64,000 nt of DNA from Hippasteria phrygiana. Taxonomy: Eukaryota > Echinodermata > Asteroidea > Valvatida > Goniasteridae. A program made the translations under genes and the position numbers. Location: NCBI GenBank assembly GCA_037893225.1, contig JAZGUH010000272.1, positions 372,001 through 436,000 of the forward strand, given 5' to 3'. Below the pieces are notes generated by a model. That model did no database searches. It was not told where the DNA came from and saw only the letters and a program-made list of their open reading frames with translations. Positions 13,001-22,011 of the stretch are shown here, in pieces. Each line of letters starts with the position of its first letter. Within the stretch, counting starts at the first letter, position 1.

Positions 13001-14049
13001 ACCAACTCTTCAGTGTACACTAACTCTTTCTTCCCACGTACCAATCGGGACTGGAACAGCCTTGTGGTAGACCCAGCAGAGTACAAATCCCTCGACGCCT
13101 TCAAGCTTGCGCTGAGGGATCATCCACTGAAGTAGTTGTCACAACCAGCTTTTACTTGCACGTCTGTACATGTACACATTTGCACTTAACTGCACTTCTT
13201 GCTATTCTTGTTCAGACCCATGAGCAACACACAGTGCATTAATCCTCATACTGTATATGAGGCTGCACTTCCAAGGAAGGAAGGAAGGACAATGCACAGT
13301 CTGCAAAACAGGCCTTGCATTTCGCGCATGCACAAACACAGTCAGCGATGAGGTATTGCTCCTCTTGTTTTTAAAGTCACTGTCAGGTTGAGATGGATTT
13401 TAGCCGGAAATATCTCATTTTCTTTATAGTTTTGGAGGAATATTTCTATGCGTCAGTAGACTACCAAGCCAAGCATATTTATGTAGGGCCTAACTCAGTA
13501 ACTGTGAAGTGTGATTTTTTCTAACCTGGATTTCTCATGCAGTGGCGATTGGTAAAACCCGGATCCTCCAGATATAATGCTAGGTTAGTCGGACAGACGG
13601 ACCTTCCCGGATCCATGCGGGTCCGACCATGGAGGAATATGGTGTGACTAGGTCCGGAGGATCCGACTTTCACCCACACCCTCATGCAGTTCCCTTCTCT
13701 AGGAACCATATCATGGCATCCTTCTAGGGCTAGTGTGATTCCCTGCATTTCAGTTCCCCCTCCTCCTCCCCCCCCCCCTCCCCCCCTCCCCCCTCCCCCC
13801 CCCCCCCCATTGCCGCCTGGTCCCCCCTCCCCCCAAAAAGTAAAATAAAATAAAATACAAATTAGAAGAGGTGTCTACAGATTTACTTAATTAATTTATA
13901 ATAAATATATCCAGCCATTCCTCTATGATCCATCTCAGAGCATACAACACATCACACGATTTTGATGATCTTTGTTAAATTACCCAATTTTCAGGTTTTA
14001 TCCATCTAAAAGAAAGTACGAAAACTTACGATTCTTCCGGTCCTGCCAT
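6986..14049 (-). CDS. UBA3: UBA3, NEDD8-activating enzyme E1 catalytic subunit (5' part of gene)
   Basis: UBA3 pairs with NAE1 to adenylate NEDD8 and pass it to the E2 UBE2M for cullin neddylation. Seven coding exons are seen on the minus strand: 14030-14049, 11945-12062, 10565-10645, 9291-9373, 7449-7529, 7182-7225 and 6986-7050. They join in frame to about 164 residues, roughly the first third of the usual 460 or so. Visible landmarks are the [18 protein letters not shown] segment, the nucleotide-binding GAGGLGCE loop (residues 61-68), [17 protein letters not shown] (about 85-101), and [10 protein letters not shown] near the end. The catalytic-cysteine exon, the ubiquitin-fold domain and the stop are not in the window. 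The start Met is the only ATG ahead of the first donor. It is divergent from TAF3. Confidence 0.95.
7182..7225 (-). CDS. UBA3: UBA3 coding exon 6 (44-nt exon)
   Basis: It encodes [14 protein letters not shown] between split Pro and Gln codons, typical of UBA3 after the adenylation core. Acceptor CAG, donor GTAAGT. Confidence 0.93.
7449..7529 (-). CDS. UBA3: UBA3 coding exon 5
   Basis: It encodes [18 protein letters not shown] and onward to CNFT, matching the E1 segment after the NRQFLFR motif. The donor is GTATCC, weaker than the others. Confidence 0.9.
7739..8084. mobile_element. MITE with TTTTCACA-type inverted ends
   Basis: The ends are AAAGGTGTTTTCACA and the inverse of TGTGAAAAGGCATTT, with subterminal GACCCG/CGGGTC motifs. 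Possible TTA flanks would fit PIF/Harbinger, but this is weak. A structurally similar but diverged element with ACCCGGGTA motifs lies at 36451-36650. It sits between UBA3 exons 5 and 4. Confidence 0.6.
8090..8392 (-). pseudogene. LINE (CR1/L2-like) ORF2 C-terminal fragment
   Basis: An open frame of 100 residues contains [20 protein letters not shown] and [12 protein letters not shown], the hallmark tail of CR1/L2-group reverse transcriptases. The upstream protein is missing, so this is a 5'-truncated insertion. It lies in UBA3 intron 4, same strand as the gene. Confidence 0.8.
8430..8605 (+). repeat. dispersed repeat family R1, copy 2
   Basis: It matches 4598-4785, including GGGGTTGGCCACATTTTAGG and the following CCAGCCCTACCACCC. 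It directly abuts the LINE fragment at 8090-8392. Confidence 0.8.
8750..9135. repeat. cluster of inverted CCTTTCAAAAC motifs
   Basis: CCTTTCAAAACCTTTC-like and GAAAGGTTTTGAAAGG-like motifs recur on both strands at least eight times, giving several possible hairpins. No coding potential and no second copy in the window. Confidence 0.55.
9291..9373 (-). CDS. UBA3: UBA3 coding exon 4
   Basis: It encodes [20 protein letters not shown] followed by LNRQFLF, with a split Arg. The DMD aspartate and the LNRQF motif contact nucleotide in E1 enzymes. Acceptor CTTCAG, donor GTGAGA. Confidence 0.95.
9790..10240 (+). mobile_element. hAT-like miniature family H2, copy 1
   Basis: It shares long stretches (TTCGGTTT and CAACTGGAACATC, AATTTGCTCCATGGTCTCTG, CATGCGGC, GATAACCGGATTTTGAAATC) with 17075-17540, its inverse at 17541-17915, and 27522-27887. 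The ends are eroded here. Confidence 0.7.
10565..10645 (-). CDS. UBA3: UBA3 coding exon 3
   Basis: It encodes [20 protein letters not shown] then CEILKGL. The GAGGLG loop is the ATP-binding signature of the E1/MoeB fold. Acceptor TTCAG, donor GTAAAT; both boundaries are phase 0. Confidence 0.95.
10778..10820. repeat. two poly-C tracts
   Basis: Short C9-C10 runs are separated by an A/T-rich spacer within UBA3 intron 2. Confidence 0.9.
10998..11300 (-). repeat. dispersed repeat family R2, copy 1
   Basis: About 300 bp is repeated in inverse orientation at 36141-36448. Shared stretches include GACTTGCTGGTCAAGTGAGC and CACTCCAGTAGGAGC. The internal CTCCAATGCACT motifs are themselves repeated. 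No protein match. Confidence 0.85.
11515..11883. mobile_element. TTAA-bounded miniature element family A2, copy 1
   Basis: It begins TTAACCCTAACTCCC and ends GGTTAGGGTTAA. The interior is a string of diverged units around CCTGAATCCTCCAAAATCC. TTAA flanks with CCCTAA ends fit a piggyBac-type non-autonomous element; no transposase is present. Related copies are at 32644-33010 and a fragment at 50991-51045. Confidence 0.75.
11945..12062 (-). CDS. UBA3: UBA3 coding exon 2
   Basis: It encodes a variable lead ([10 protein letters not shown]) followed by the conserved [20 protein letters not shown] and HPDFEPS. Acceptor ACACAG; donor GTACTT is non-optimal but keeps frame with exon 3. Confidence 0.93.
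12391..12633. mobile_element. hAT-like MITE with GGGCGGATCC ends
   Basis: Terminal inverted repeats are TCAAGGGCGGATCC and GGATCCGCCCTTGA. The flanks ACATTGCAG and CGATTGCAG are near-matches, but a clean 8-bp duplication cannot be assigned. The interior has long G and C tracts. Confidence 0.7.
12680..13135 (+). pseudogene. LINE reverse transcriptase C-terminal fragment
   Basis: The first frame reads [18 protein letters not shown] and [16 protein letters not shown]. After a frameshift near 12840 a second frame ends with [20 protein letters not shown] and a stop at about 13135. These are standard C-terminal motifs of Jockey/CR1-type ORF2. The following 3' DNA carries GAAGGAAGGAAGGA. Confidence 0.85.
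13136..14029. other. UBA3 intron 1, low-complexity region
   Basis: No gene is seen. A loose palindromic segment rich in GGATCC, GGTCCG and CGGACC lies at about 13555-13690. A C-rich low-complexity tract (long C runs broken by T) spans 13757-13835. Confidence 0.6.
14030..14049 (-). CDS. UBA3: UBA3 coding exon 1 (start codon exon)
   Basis: ATG then AGPEE and the first two bases of a Ser codon, followed by donor GTAAGT. It was chosen because it gives the right phase to join the 12062 acceptor and lies in a short CG-containing stretch typical of a promoter-proximal exon. It encodes only six whole residues, so confidence is lower. Confidence 0.75.
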
Positions 14050-14591
14050 TTTGCACTTCCCAGCGTGCGCGTGTGTGTATGTGTACGGCCAAATGGTGTC
14101 TAGCGCCCCCAACGGCTGAATGTTTAGCATTAATTATTGCGGCGCCCATTTTCACTACATAAACAGCAAAAATTGACTAATCTGCGGGCCAAATTATGGG
14201 AATTTAGTCGCTTGGGTAAGTATACTTCTGTGATAATAGCTAGTCGAAAGGTTGTAGCACAAGGTGAGGGAATTTCTAGGGCAGTAAGAGTGTTGCAATT
14301 CACATGAATGTACGTTAGAGTGCAGATTGGCAAAAAATAAATAATGGGGCTAGGCTTAACGTATAACGTTAGGCTGTACACAAACCGTGGTATGAGCGCG
14401 ACAAATTCGGAAAAGATGTTTATACATGTAATTGCTGGAAAGATTTTACTTTAATATCCCCACAAAATGGGTCAGGAACAGCAACATCGTACAAAATTAC
14501 CAACCCTTCTTGAAAGTAACTTTCTAAATGTAAACAACCTGTTATTTTAAGATTTATGTTGGGAAAAATTGGGTGGTGCTATTTTAGTTTT

Positions 14592-14690
14592 AGCGTCAAC
14601 AAGCGTCAACAAGCGTCAACAAGCATCAACAAGCGTCAACAAGCATCAACAAGCATCAACAAGCATCAACAAGCATCAACAAAGTGTCAA
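14592..14690 (+). repeat. decamer minisatellite AAGCGTCAAC
   Basis: About ten units alternate G and A at the fifth base. The inverse array is at 15571-15633. Confidence 0.95.
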
Positions 14691-14723
14691 CAATTGAATA
14701 CGAAAGTTTCCTCGTAAACAATA

Positions 14724-15228
14724 AATAAACCTTTTCGACATTCTCATGAGCTAGCAATAGGGTTAGCAGCAATAGTAGCATCATGGCACGGGAACTGCAT
14801 CAGCCCTAACTCAACTGGGCAAGGCATTAGAAGAGCAAGCACATTAGAACGGACGTGATTAGTTGCATTGGCCACATGTTCGTTTGTCATGCTTGCAAAA
14901 ATACTCTTCTGATTGTCTAATAATGTGACATTATTAGCTGTTCTAATTCCAGAAATTTGCGTTCATCAGTAACTGGTACCCTGAGAGGGATTCTCCAATT
15001 ATTTTCTTTATTTTTATTGCCATTTAAAATTGATTTTTCTGGTTATTATTTTCCTTATGTTCCATGCAAAGATATGTAAAAAGGGTATCGCTCAACTCAT
15101 GACAGATATTTAGCATAAAATCAATTAATATTTGGACTGGTTCACAGTGCCATATGTTTGTGTATAAATTACATGGTTTGTTTGGCCTCCAAACCCACAA
15201 TGCATTGAGAATGTCGTAAAGGTTTATT
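14724..15228. mobile_element. nested MITE with 23-bp inverted ends, copy 1
   Basis: The ends are AATAAACCTTTTCGACATTC and the inverse GAATGTCGTAAAGGTTTATT. A second copy is at 44657-45102. It interrupts the foldback element: the related uninterrupted stretch at 41845-41860 reads straight through (AACAATTAATTCACATTG). Confidence 0.8.
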
Positions 15229-15900
15229 AGGATTTCACAATGTCATTTATTTCCAAAACAGGCATAGGGCCTATCAAATAAGTATATTAACATACTTCAA
15301 AACCTTGCCCTTGTAAATGTGTGAAATAATATGCGAAAACTGAACTTGCGACGGTACCGTTTCGTGCAGCCTCACTGGCTGCCATCTTGTTTGTGCTGGA
15401 ACACTCCATTTTGTATAGGGGAGTGGCAAATGTATGAGGGGATTGCAAAATTTTGTTGATTTCGTATGGTGTTTCGAACCTCATATTCCTTCATTTTCTT
15501 ACAAAACAAGTTCCCTGAGAGTCATAAAAATTGTGTGACAGATTTGGAAGCTGGAAAGTACACCTATAATTTGTTGACGCTTTGTTGACGCTGGTTGTGT
15601 CTGTTGATGCTTGTTGACGCTTTGTTGACGCTAAATAGCATGACCGGCAAAATCCGTAAAACTTGAAGCAGAAATTATACACACTATCGGCTCCGTGCGC
15701 CGTCGAATGAGGGCGCTGTCCACATAGCAACTGCACTTCCATGGGGAGTACGTCGCTGGTATTACGCACCGCGCTCCTCGTTCATTTGATACTCGTATAC
15801 CAGTGGGATTGCTTTGTCTGTTCGCTGACTCTCGATAATTGCTTTTTCAATAAGAATATCACAGCGGGAACCAGACACTTAAATTGAAGTCAGGTAAGAT

Positions 15901-16432
15901 GGCGTCGATATGACCCCCCAACTCGCCTTTTCTTTCCGCTGAGGGGGTAGTTGTGCACGGAGCTCATACACTGTGCTAAGAACTTCTAACAACAAACACA
16001 AACTTCCCCAGTTTTGCATGGAAACCTCCTGACAAAAATCTCAAAGTGGAATATTGTGCAATGTGTTTATACAATTCAGAACAGAAATGGAATTTTTGTT
16101 TTTCAAGATTTGCCTGCTCCTGACTGATTGTTTGTACACTTCTAAAGTTCAAAACGTTAGGCCAGCTAATTTTGTTAATTTACATAAATTGATGGTTATT
16201 TTGTCAGATTTTCAGTTTCTGACCCATGTTTTTTTTTTTTTTCGGGGGGAGGGGGTGTAACATAGCAAAAATATTTCACAAGTTTGATCCAGCAAGCATG
16301 AAGGGATCAATTTTTTTTATCCACTATCATTTCTTTTTTGTTTTTCATTGGAAAATTTTCTTTTAAAAAGTGTTTATACATGTACGTGTAGTAAACTTTG
16401 CACATTTTTGTTGTTTGTAGTTTAGAGAATAT
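15901..16432. other. TAF3 upstream or 5' intron sequence
   Basis: No gene seen. It contains A/T-rich DNA, one poly-T/G tract near 16230-16255, and the left flank of a TTAA element. Confidence 0.5.
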
Positions 16433-16582
16433 TTAACCCTAACCCTCCAGGGTATTTTGGCTAGAAATCCTGCCAGACGCATCAGATTGCATACTTTGTC
16501 ACACTGACTTGTGTGCAGAGTACAGCAAGGTCAAGCTGTCACCACAGATGCACTGTGCTGCGTCTGGCAGGGTTAGGGGTAA
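16433..16582. mobile_element. TTAA-bounded miniature element family A1, copy 1 (150 bp)
   Basis: It begins TTAACCCTAACCCTCC; the right end GGGTTAGGGGTAA is mutated from TTAA. It is almost identical to 24151-24300, which is also 150 bp. Subterminal motifs CTGCCAGACGCATC and the inverse CTGCGTCTGGCAG form long inverted ends. It lies about 200 bp upstream of the TAF3 start exon. Confidence 0.8.
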
Positions 16583-16812
16583 TTCAAGAGAAAAATATTG
16601 AAAACCTGTCATGGATATTAACCAATGAGAGAAGATTGCCTGCAAAATATCATTTCCGGTCATTTTGTCATCAGAAAATATCCACTGCCGATTTGTTTTC
16701 ACCGTGTCAAATGACTGATTGCGGTAGAATAATGTAATGCAAACTCTCCAATGACCTTTAACTGATATCTCACGTCCCCAAACAGCTAACGGTCCAATTT
16801 GAAGTGACTGCC

Positions 16813-16978
16813 ATGGTTGAGGAGTACTGCCGTAGCCTGCTGAAGGTAGCTGTAGCCCAGCTGTGTCAGGGGCTGGGATGGCATGCCATCCACACCACAC
16901 CCTGTGATCTCCTCACCGACGTGCTGCAGAGGTACCTCGAGCACCTGGCCAGACACTCCCATCGCTATGCTGAACAGT
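16813..16978 (+). CDS. TAF3: TAF3 exon 1, histone fold
   Basis: Codes for 55 residues with helices RSLLKVAVAQLCQGLGW and CDLLTDVLQRYLEHLARHSH. Acceptor AAACAG lies upstream of a short leader; donor GTAAGG splits a Tyr codon. Confidence 0.95.
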
Positions 16979-19900
16979 GTAAGGATGGGTCCTGTTTCAT
17001 GCTAATAATCTTAACTCTATATCCCCATTATTTTTAGTTGGTGGTGAAAAGTTATTGGTGGGGGAAATCAGAGATTTCAAAATCCGAAAGTTCCCATTAT
17101 TTAGTGGTGGGATATAAATCTGGATTTTTTAACATCTGGTTTGAATTCCATTATTCGGTTATGATTTTGGAAACCGGATATTCAAAACCAACCTTAAAAA
17201 AATTCAGCCTTCAATTTCTTGTGACAGGCTAAAGAAAACAACTGGAGCATCCTCCAATTTGCTCCATGGTCTCTGATTGTAACTGCATTCACTCGCTAGT
17301 GGTCTTCTTGGTACATGTATATAAATAGCCTGCCCATCCACTTTTTTCAACATCACAGCTCTGGAGTGTTTTTGTAAAGGCCCAAACTATATCCAGTCAT
17401 TGGGAGGGCTTTTCATGCGGCACCTCACTCGTCACTTTTTGTTGGCATGACTGTGAGCTAGATGGGAATATCAGTGAAATCGGATAACCGTTATTCGGTT
17501 TGAATAAAATTAGGATAACCGGATTCTGAAATCTCTGATTTCTCGCACCACTAGTTCGCAATATAGTCATGCCAAAAAGCAAATGATGAGTTAAAGCCCT
17601 CCCAATAAACTTTGCAGGATTTGGTGACCACTGAACCTTTACAAAAACACTCCAGAGCTGTAATGTTAAAAAATTGATGGGCAGGCTATTCATATACCAA
17701 GAAGACTACTAGTGAGTGAATGCAGTTACAATCAGAGACCATGGAGCAAATTGGAGGATGTTCCAGTTGTTTACTTCAGCATGTGTCACAAACAAATGGA
17801 AGGCTTAATTTGTTAATGTTGCTTTTGGATATCCAGTTTCCAAAATCGAAACCGAATAGTGGCATTCAAACCAAATGTTGAAAAAAATCCGGATTTATAT
17901 CCCATGAAAAATAGTGCAGAGTTGTGACAACTCCTTCTTGCCCCTGACTACATCAGGGTCCTACTGAACATTCTGTCAAATCCACTAGAGCGTAAGTCAT
18001 TTTTGTTTCATTTTATCACCCATATATAATTCCCAAATTATACCTTCCTCTAGCAATCTGAAAATATCGTGAATTGAAAGGCTACCATCAAATGTAGAAA
18101 TGTTTGACTTGTGCTACATGTACTTGTGGATGTGTTATTTATGGTTGATAGCTACCACAATGCTGTTTGGTGTGTGATGGCTGTGTGGACTTTGCACCGA
18201 TGGCTGCAACATTCAAGTTATTGCATGCATGTTTCATGCCAGCTTTTTCCGAATATCATCTTAGATGTATAAGTAATTAACTGAAAAACTATACTTAACA
18301 AATCAAGTCAATTCTGATTGATTTGGTTTAAATCACAAGGGTCAAATGAAGCAGATTTTTTTTTATGTGTATGGCAAAAATAAGGGTTTCTCCAAAAGTG
18401 AAAAATAGAGCTTTGAACCCCATACGGCCGGATGACGGCCGTAGTCACGAGACCACTGGGCTGGTTGACATGTACATGTATAGCCGCATTCCGGCATGTG
18501 GGTCATTCCATAAATTTGGGGGTCCAAAAGTGTGAATATTTTTTGGTGTCTGTTACGCCTGACCTGTGTAATTTCCATCAAGTATCATTAAAATTGACTT
18601 CACAAATTTGTTTTACTTGTTTGGCAGGTACTTTGCTTTACACAATCACTCTTGGAGATAGAAGGCATTAAAGAATGTGTCCGGAATTGCAAAATCTTAT
18701 ACATGTCATTATGTAATGGGGACACCAAAAATGTCACACTTTTGGACCCCAAATTTATGAAATGACCAATGTACACAATCCATTCATTATTCAACTTTAT
18801 ACAACACCTGAATAAATCCCCGCCATCCGATTGGTGGAGAGTCGATCACGTGCATTGAATTATTCGACCCATCACACGACGCGAACCCGCCCCGCCCAAT
18901 ACGTTCTATCACATGGGTCTATCACATGGTGCGCGCGCATTGATAGAACCAAAAAACTTTTCTAATTTCACGGTCACTAGGTGGCGCTACAACAGCGCTG
19001 TCATCTACACAACATGGCGGCCGAGTTACCCGAACTGCCGCTGTTTGTTCTCCTAACAGACGACGAAATATTGGAACTTGTAAGCAATGCTGACGCTCCA
19101 AATACAAAGAGACAAATCAAATATGCAGTGAAACGATTAGATGAATTTGCTAGACATGCAGGAACAACAATTGAAGCTTTAACTAATTCGGAACTCAACA
19201 ATTTTTTGTCCCGGTTTTATGCGGGACTGAGAAAGGAAAACGGCACGTTGTACACAAAGAAATCCATGCATGCAATCCGCTATGGACTTCACCGGCATTT
19301 CAAGGCGGTAAGAGGCATTGATATAAATGATGCTAAACTGTATGTGGACAGTACCAGAGTGTACAATGCAATGATGGTCAAACTGAAAAAGGCAGGAAAG
19401 GGAACATTTTTAACTGTTCGAGACTTTTCGAGACAGTAATTGGTTACTGGAAGTTCTGAATTTGTAAAACAGTTTTTTACAATTCTGAACAGTTTTTAAC
19501 TTGAATAAAATGCATTGAAAGTGTTCCCCCAGCTATCAGTGTTACTACATGTTTCTTACATTTATGTAAGCACCAGTTTACAAGTTACCAATCAGATGAC
19601 GAGAATTTATTCAGGCGTTGTATAAAACAAATAATGAATGTTTCACATTCGTGCGATGGAAAGAATAATTTCATTCGGTGACAGATGGCATGTTCTATTC
19701 CACTCGGCTTCGCCTCATGGAATAGAAGATGCCATCTGTCACCTCATGAAATTATTCTTACCATGGCACTCATAAACATTCATTATTTGTATAGTATTGT
19801 TCCTGAATTGGAGTGTGCTTATTCAAGCAAAGCTTTCATTGACATGGCAGGAGGGTATCTCTGTATGCGATGAATAGGGCCACTAGTGTTCAGTATGGCA

Positions 19901-21980
19901 CCTATTGTTTGTGTTTACAAATCAAAAAATTAGCTGGCCTGATGTTTCGAACTTAGGCAAGTTCTTTCTCAAAGGCAAATGACAGAGTACAAGAAACAAA
20001 CATGGAGGGAACACACATGCAAGAGGGGGTGGGTGGAGAAACAAAAAAGAGGTATACAAAGGAGCGAGGCAGTGGGTGAACATCAAAGAGAGGGGAAGGG
20101 ACAGCAAGAAAGAAAGGAACAAAGAAGTGTGGTTTAGGGTAAGGATTAAGGAGGGGAGAGACAGGCCTTGAATTTGGTAATTTTTAGGGCAAGGCCACTT
20201 TGGCCTTGAATAAAGCAAAATTATGGAGGGCACCAAGGCCAAATTATATCTGCAGAAAGGGCACGGAGGGCGCGGCACTGTTGATTTTTTTCCGTTCAAA
20301 ACGTATTTAACTAAGAGTAAGAGTAAGACTATGAGGCCAAAAACATACTGCTTCCGATCACATGGGTATTCAATTATATGTGAATTTCAGCCTAAACTAT
20401 TTCCGTTTACGCTACGAAAGCTATAACAAAAAATTGCCAAAAAAAATTATCAAAACTTGCCTTAATTAATGTCAAAAATATTTACGGTCGATAATTCTTA
20501 AAAATCATGGAGAATTTAGGTCGTACACATCACTATGCACAACGCTAATTTATAACCATAACGCTAACCACGATGGGAAACTGGCCAACACTGTCCGTTT
20601 ATCCATGGAGAAATAAATTTCTCCATGGTTTATCGTACGGTGGTAATGCGTGCGTGATGCACTTTGTGTGGCGGGCGATAAACCTCGTGTTGCGGCAGGA
20701 AATGTCGGGGAAACACGCTGCGGTGTACAAGCGGTACAACCTCGAAATAAATTCATGAACACGGAAAATACATACACAGACAAAATAGATAAAGTTCTGT
20801 GAATTAACGTGCAGAAATCTTCTTTCTCTATCGATTTTTTGGGCCGAATTATTCATCGAAACGTTTGACAATCGGAACACCGCGTGTTGTGACCAAAGTT
20901 CATGAAGTTACTGTACGTATGTAGCGCGCCGAAGGCGTGCTTCATAGCGCCGCCTACAAGGGCGCGTTTCCTCGTACATGAACATCGATGCGTATTGTGA
21001 GGCGCACACGTGCAAGTACTGAGAAAAAGAAAGTCAGTTGACTGCACGTAAACGTTGCCGTACATGTACATACTCCTGCTGCTTTGTGTGTACGTACGAA
21101 TACACACATTTAATCTTGCGGTGGGGGTGTTGATGCTTGAAGTATCGGCACACTCCGAAACTGGACCAGATTAATAGTTTGTGTGCGACGTGCATGTACT
21201 GTGATTCTGTACTGTACGCGCGATCTCCAACGTGTTGTGCAGCGAGATTTTATGAAGGGCTGGCATGACATCGAAAAAACAAATGATATGAAGGATTGTA
21301 CTTGTAGTGGCTGTGTTTTTGCAAAAAGGGCACGACGGCCAAGGTAAATTTGGGGCAAGGCAAAACTGGCCGTGAAGACGGAGATTTTGTGTGGGGCACC
21401 GCGGCCAGTAAGAAGGCAACGACGGCACTGGCCGTCGTGGCCGTCGTTCATTTCAAGCCCTGGAGAGATTAAGATGAGAGGGATGAAGCTGGGGAAAGAG
21501 AACAAATTAAAGGAGTGTGGTGAAGGGGGGGGGGGGGTAAATAGGAGGTGGTAATTGGACAAGAGAAGGAACAGAGGGATGTGGCAAGGATAAACAGGAA
21601 ATGGAAAGACAACCCCAAGTGGGCAAGAGACCCCAAGAGAGTTTGCCAGGAGGATTATCTGTAAACAAATGACAGTGGGGGGAAATGTACACGCGGTGTT
21701 TACACTCGGCTGCACAGCCCTTTTCAGTGATAGTTCTGGCCTACCATTGATGATAGCCATCCTCAAGGGGTTAGTCCCTTCTGTCTGCTTGTTATTGATC
21801 AGGTGCTGGTATGCCAAAATGGGCTTGTGCAGCCAAGTGTAAGGCAAACCTCAGGCAAACAGTAGATTGAGTATGCACAGGAATGCGCATAAAAACAACT
21901 GGTCAGGTGTTTTTTTCAAAATGCAGCTATTGCCGTCCTCCGTATTGAAGAGGTTAACCCCTTGAGCCCGGGTGTTATAT

Positions 21981-22011
<31 letters not shown>

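Larger units (their letters stand above)
14575..15645. mobile_element. foldback element with 10-bp tandem repeats in its ends
   Basis: The left end GGTGCTATTTTAG is followed by about ten copies of AAGC(G/A)TCAAC (14592-14690). The right end carries the inverse array GTTGACGCTT (15571-15633) and then CTAAATAGCATGACC. Tandem arrays inside inverted ends are the layout of foldback elements such as TU of sea urchins and FB of flies. Sequence near 15280-15440 recurs at 41860-42015. A second element sits inside (14724-15228). Confidence 0.75.
14050..15900. promoter_or_regulatory. probable divergent UBA3/TAF3 promoter zone
   Basis: The two start codons face away from each other, 2.8 kb apart. CG-rich patches lie next to the UBA3 start (14040-14115) and at 15650-15900. 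A good donor-like site (CAG then GTAAGA) at 15892 could end a TAF3 5' UTR exon, with the acceptor near 16785. The middle is occupied by a foldback element. Inferred from layout only; no TATA box is claimed. Confidence 0.45.

Noticed and set aside
14592..15633. CRISPR-like array at the decamer repeats
   Set aside because: Units are contiguous with no spacers, and the genome is eukaryotic. It is a minisatellite in foldback ends.
21110..21847. 245-residue minus-strand reading frame
   Set aside because: It crosses the end of a hAT-like element and a G/A-rich low-complexity stretch. No domain, no splice support, biased composition.
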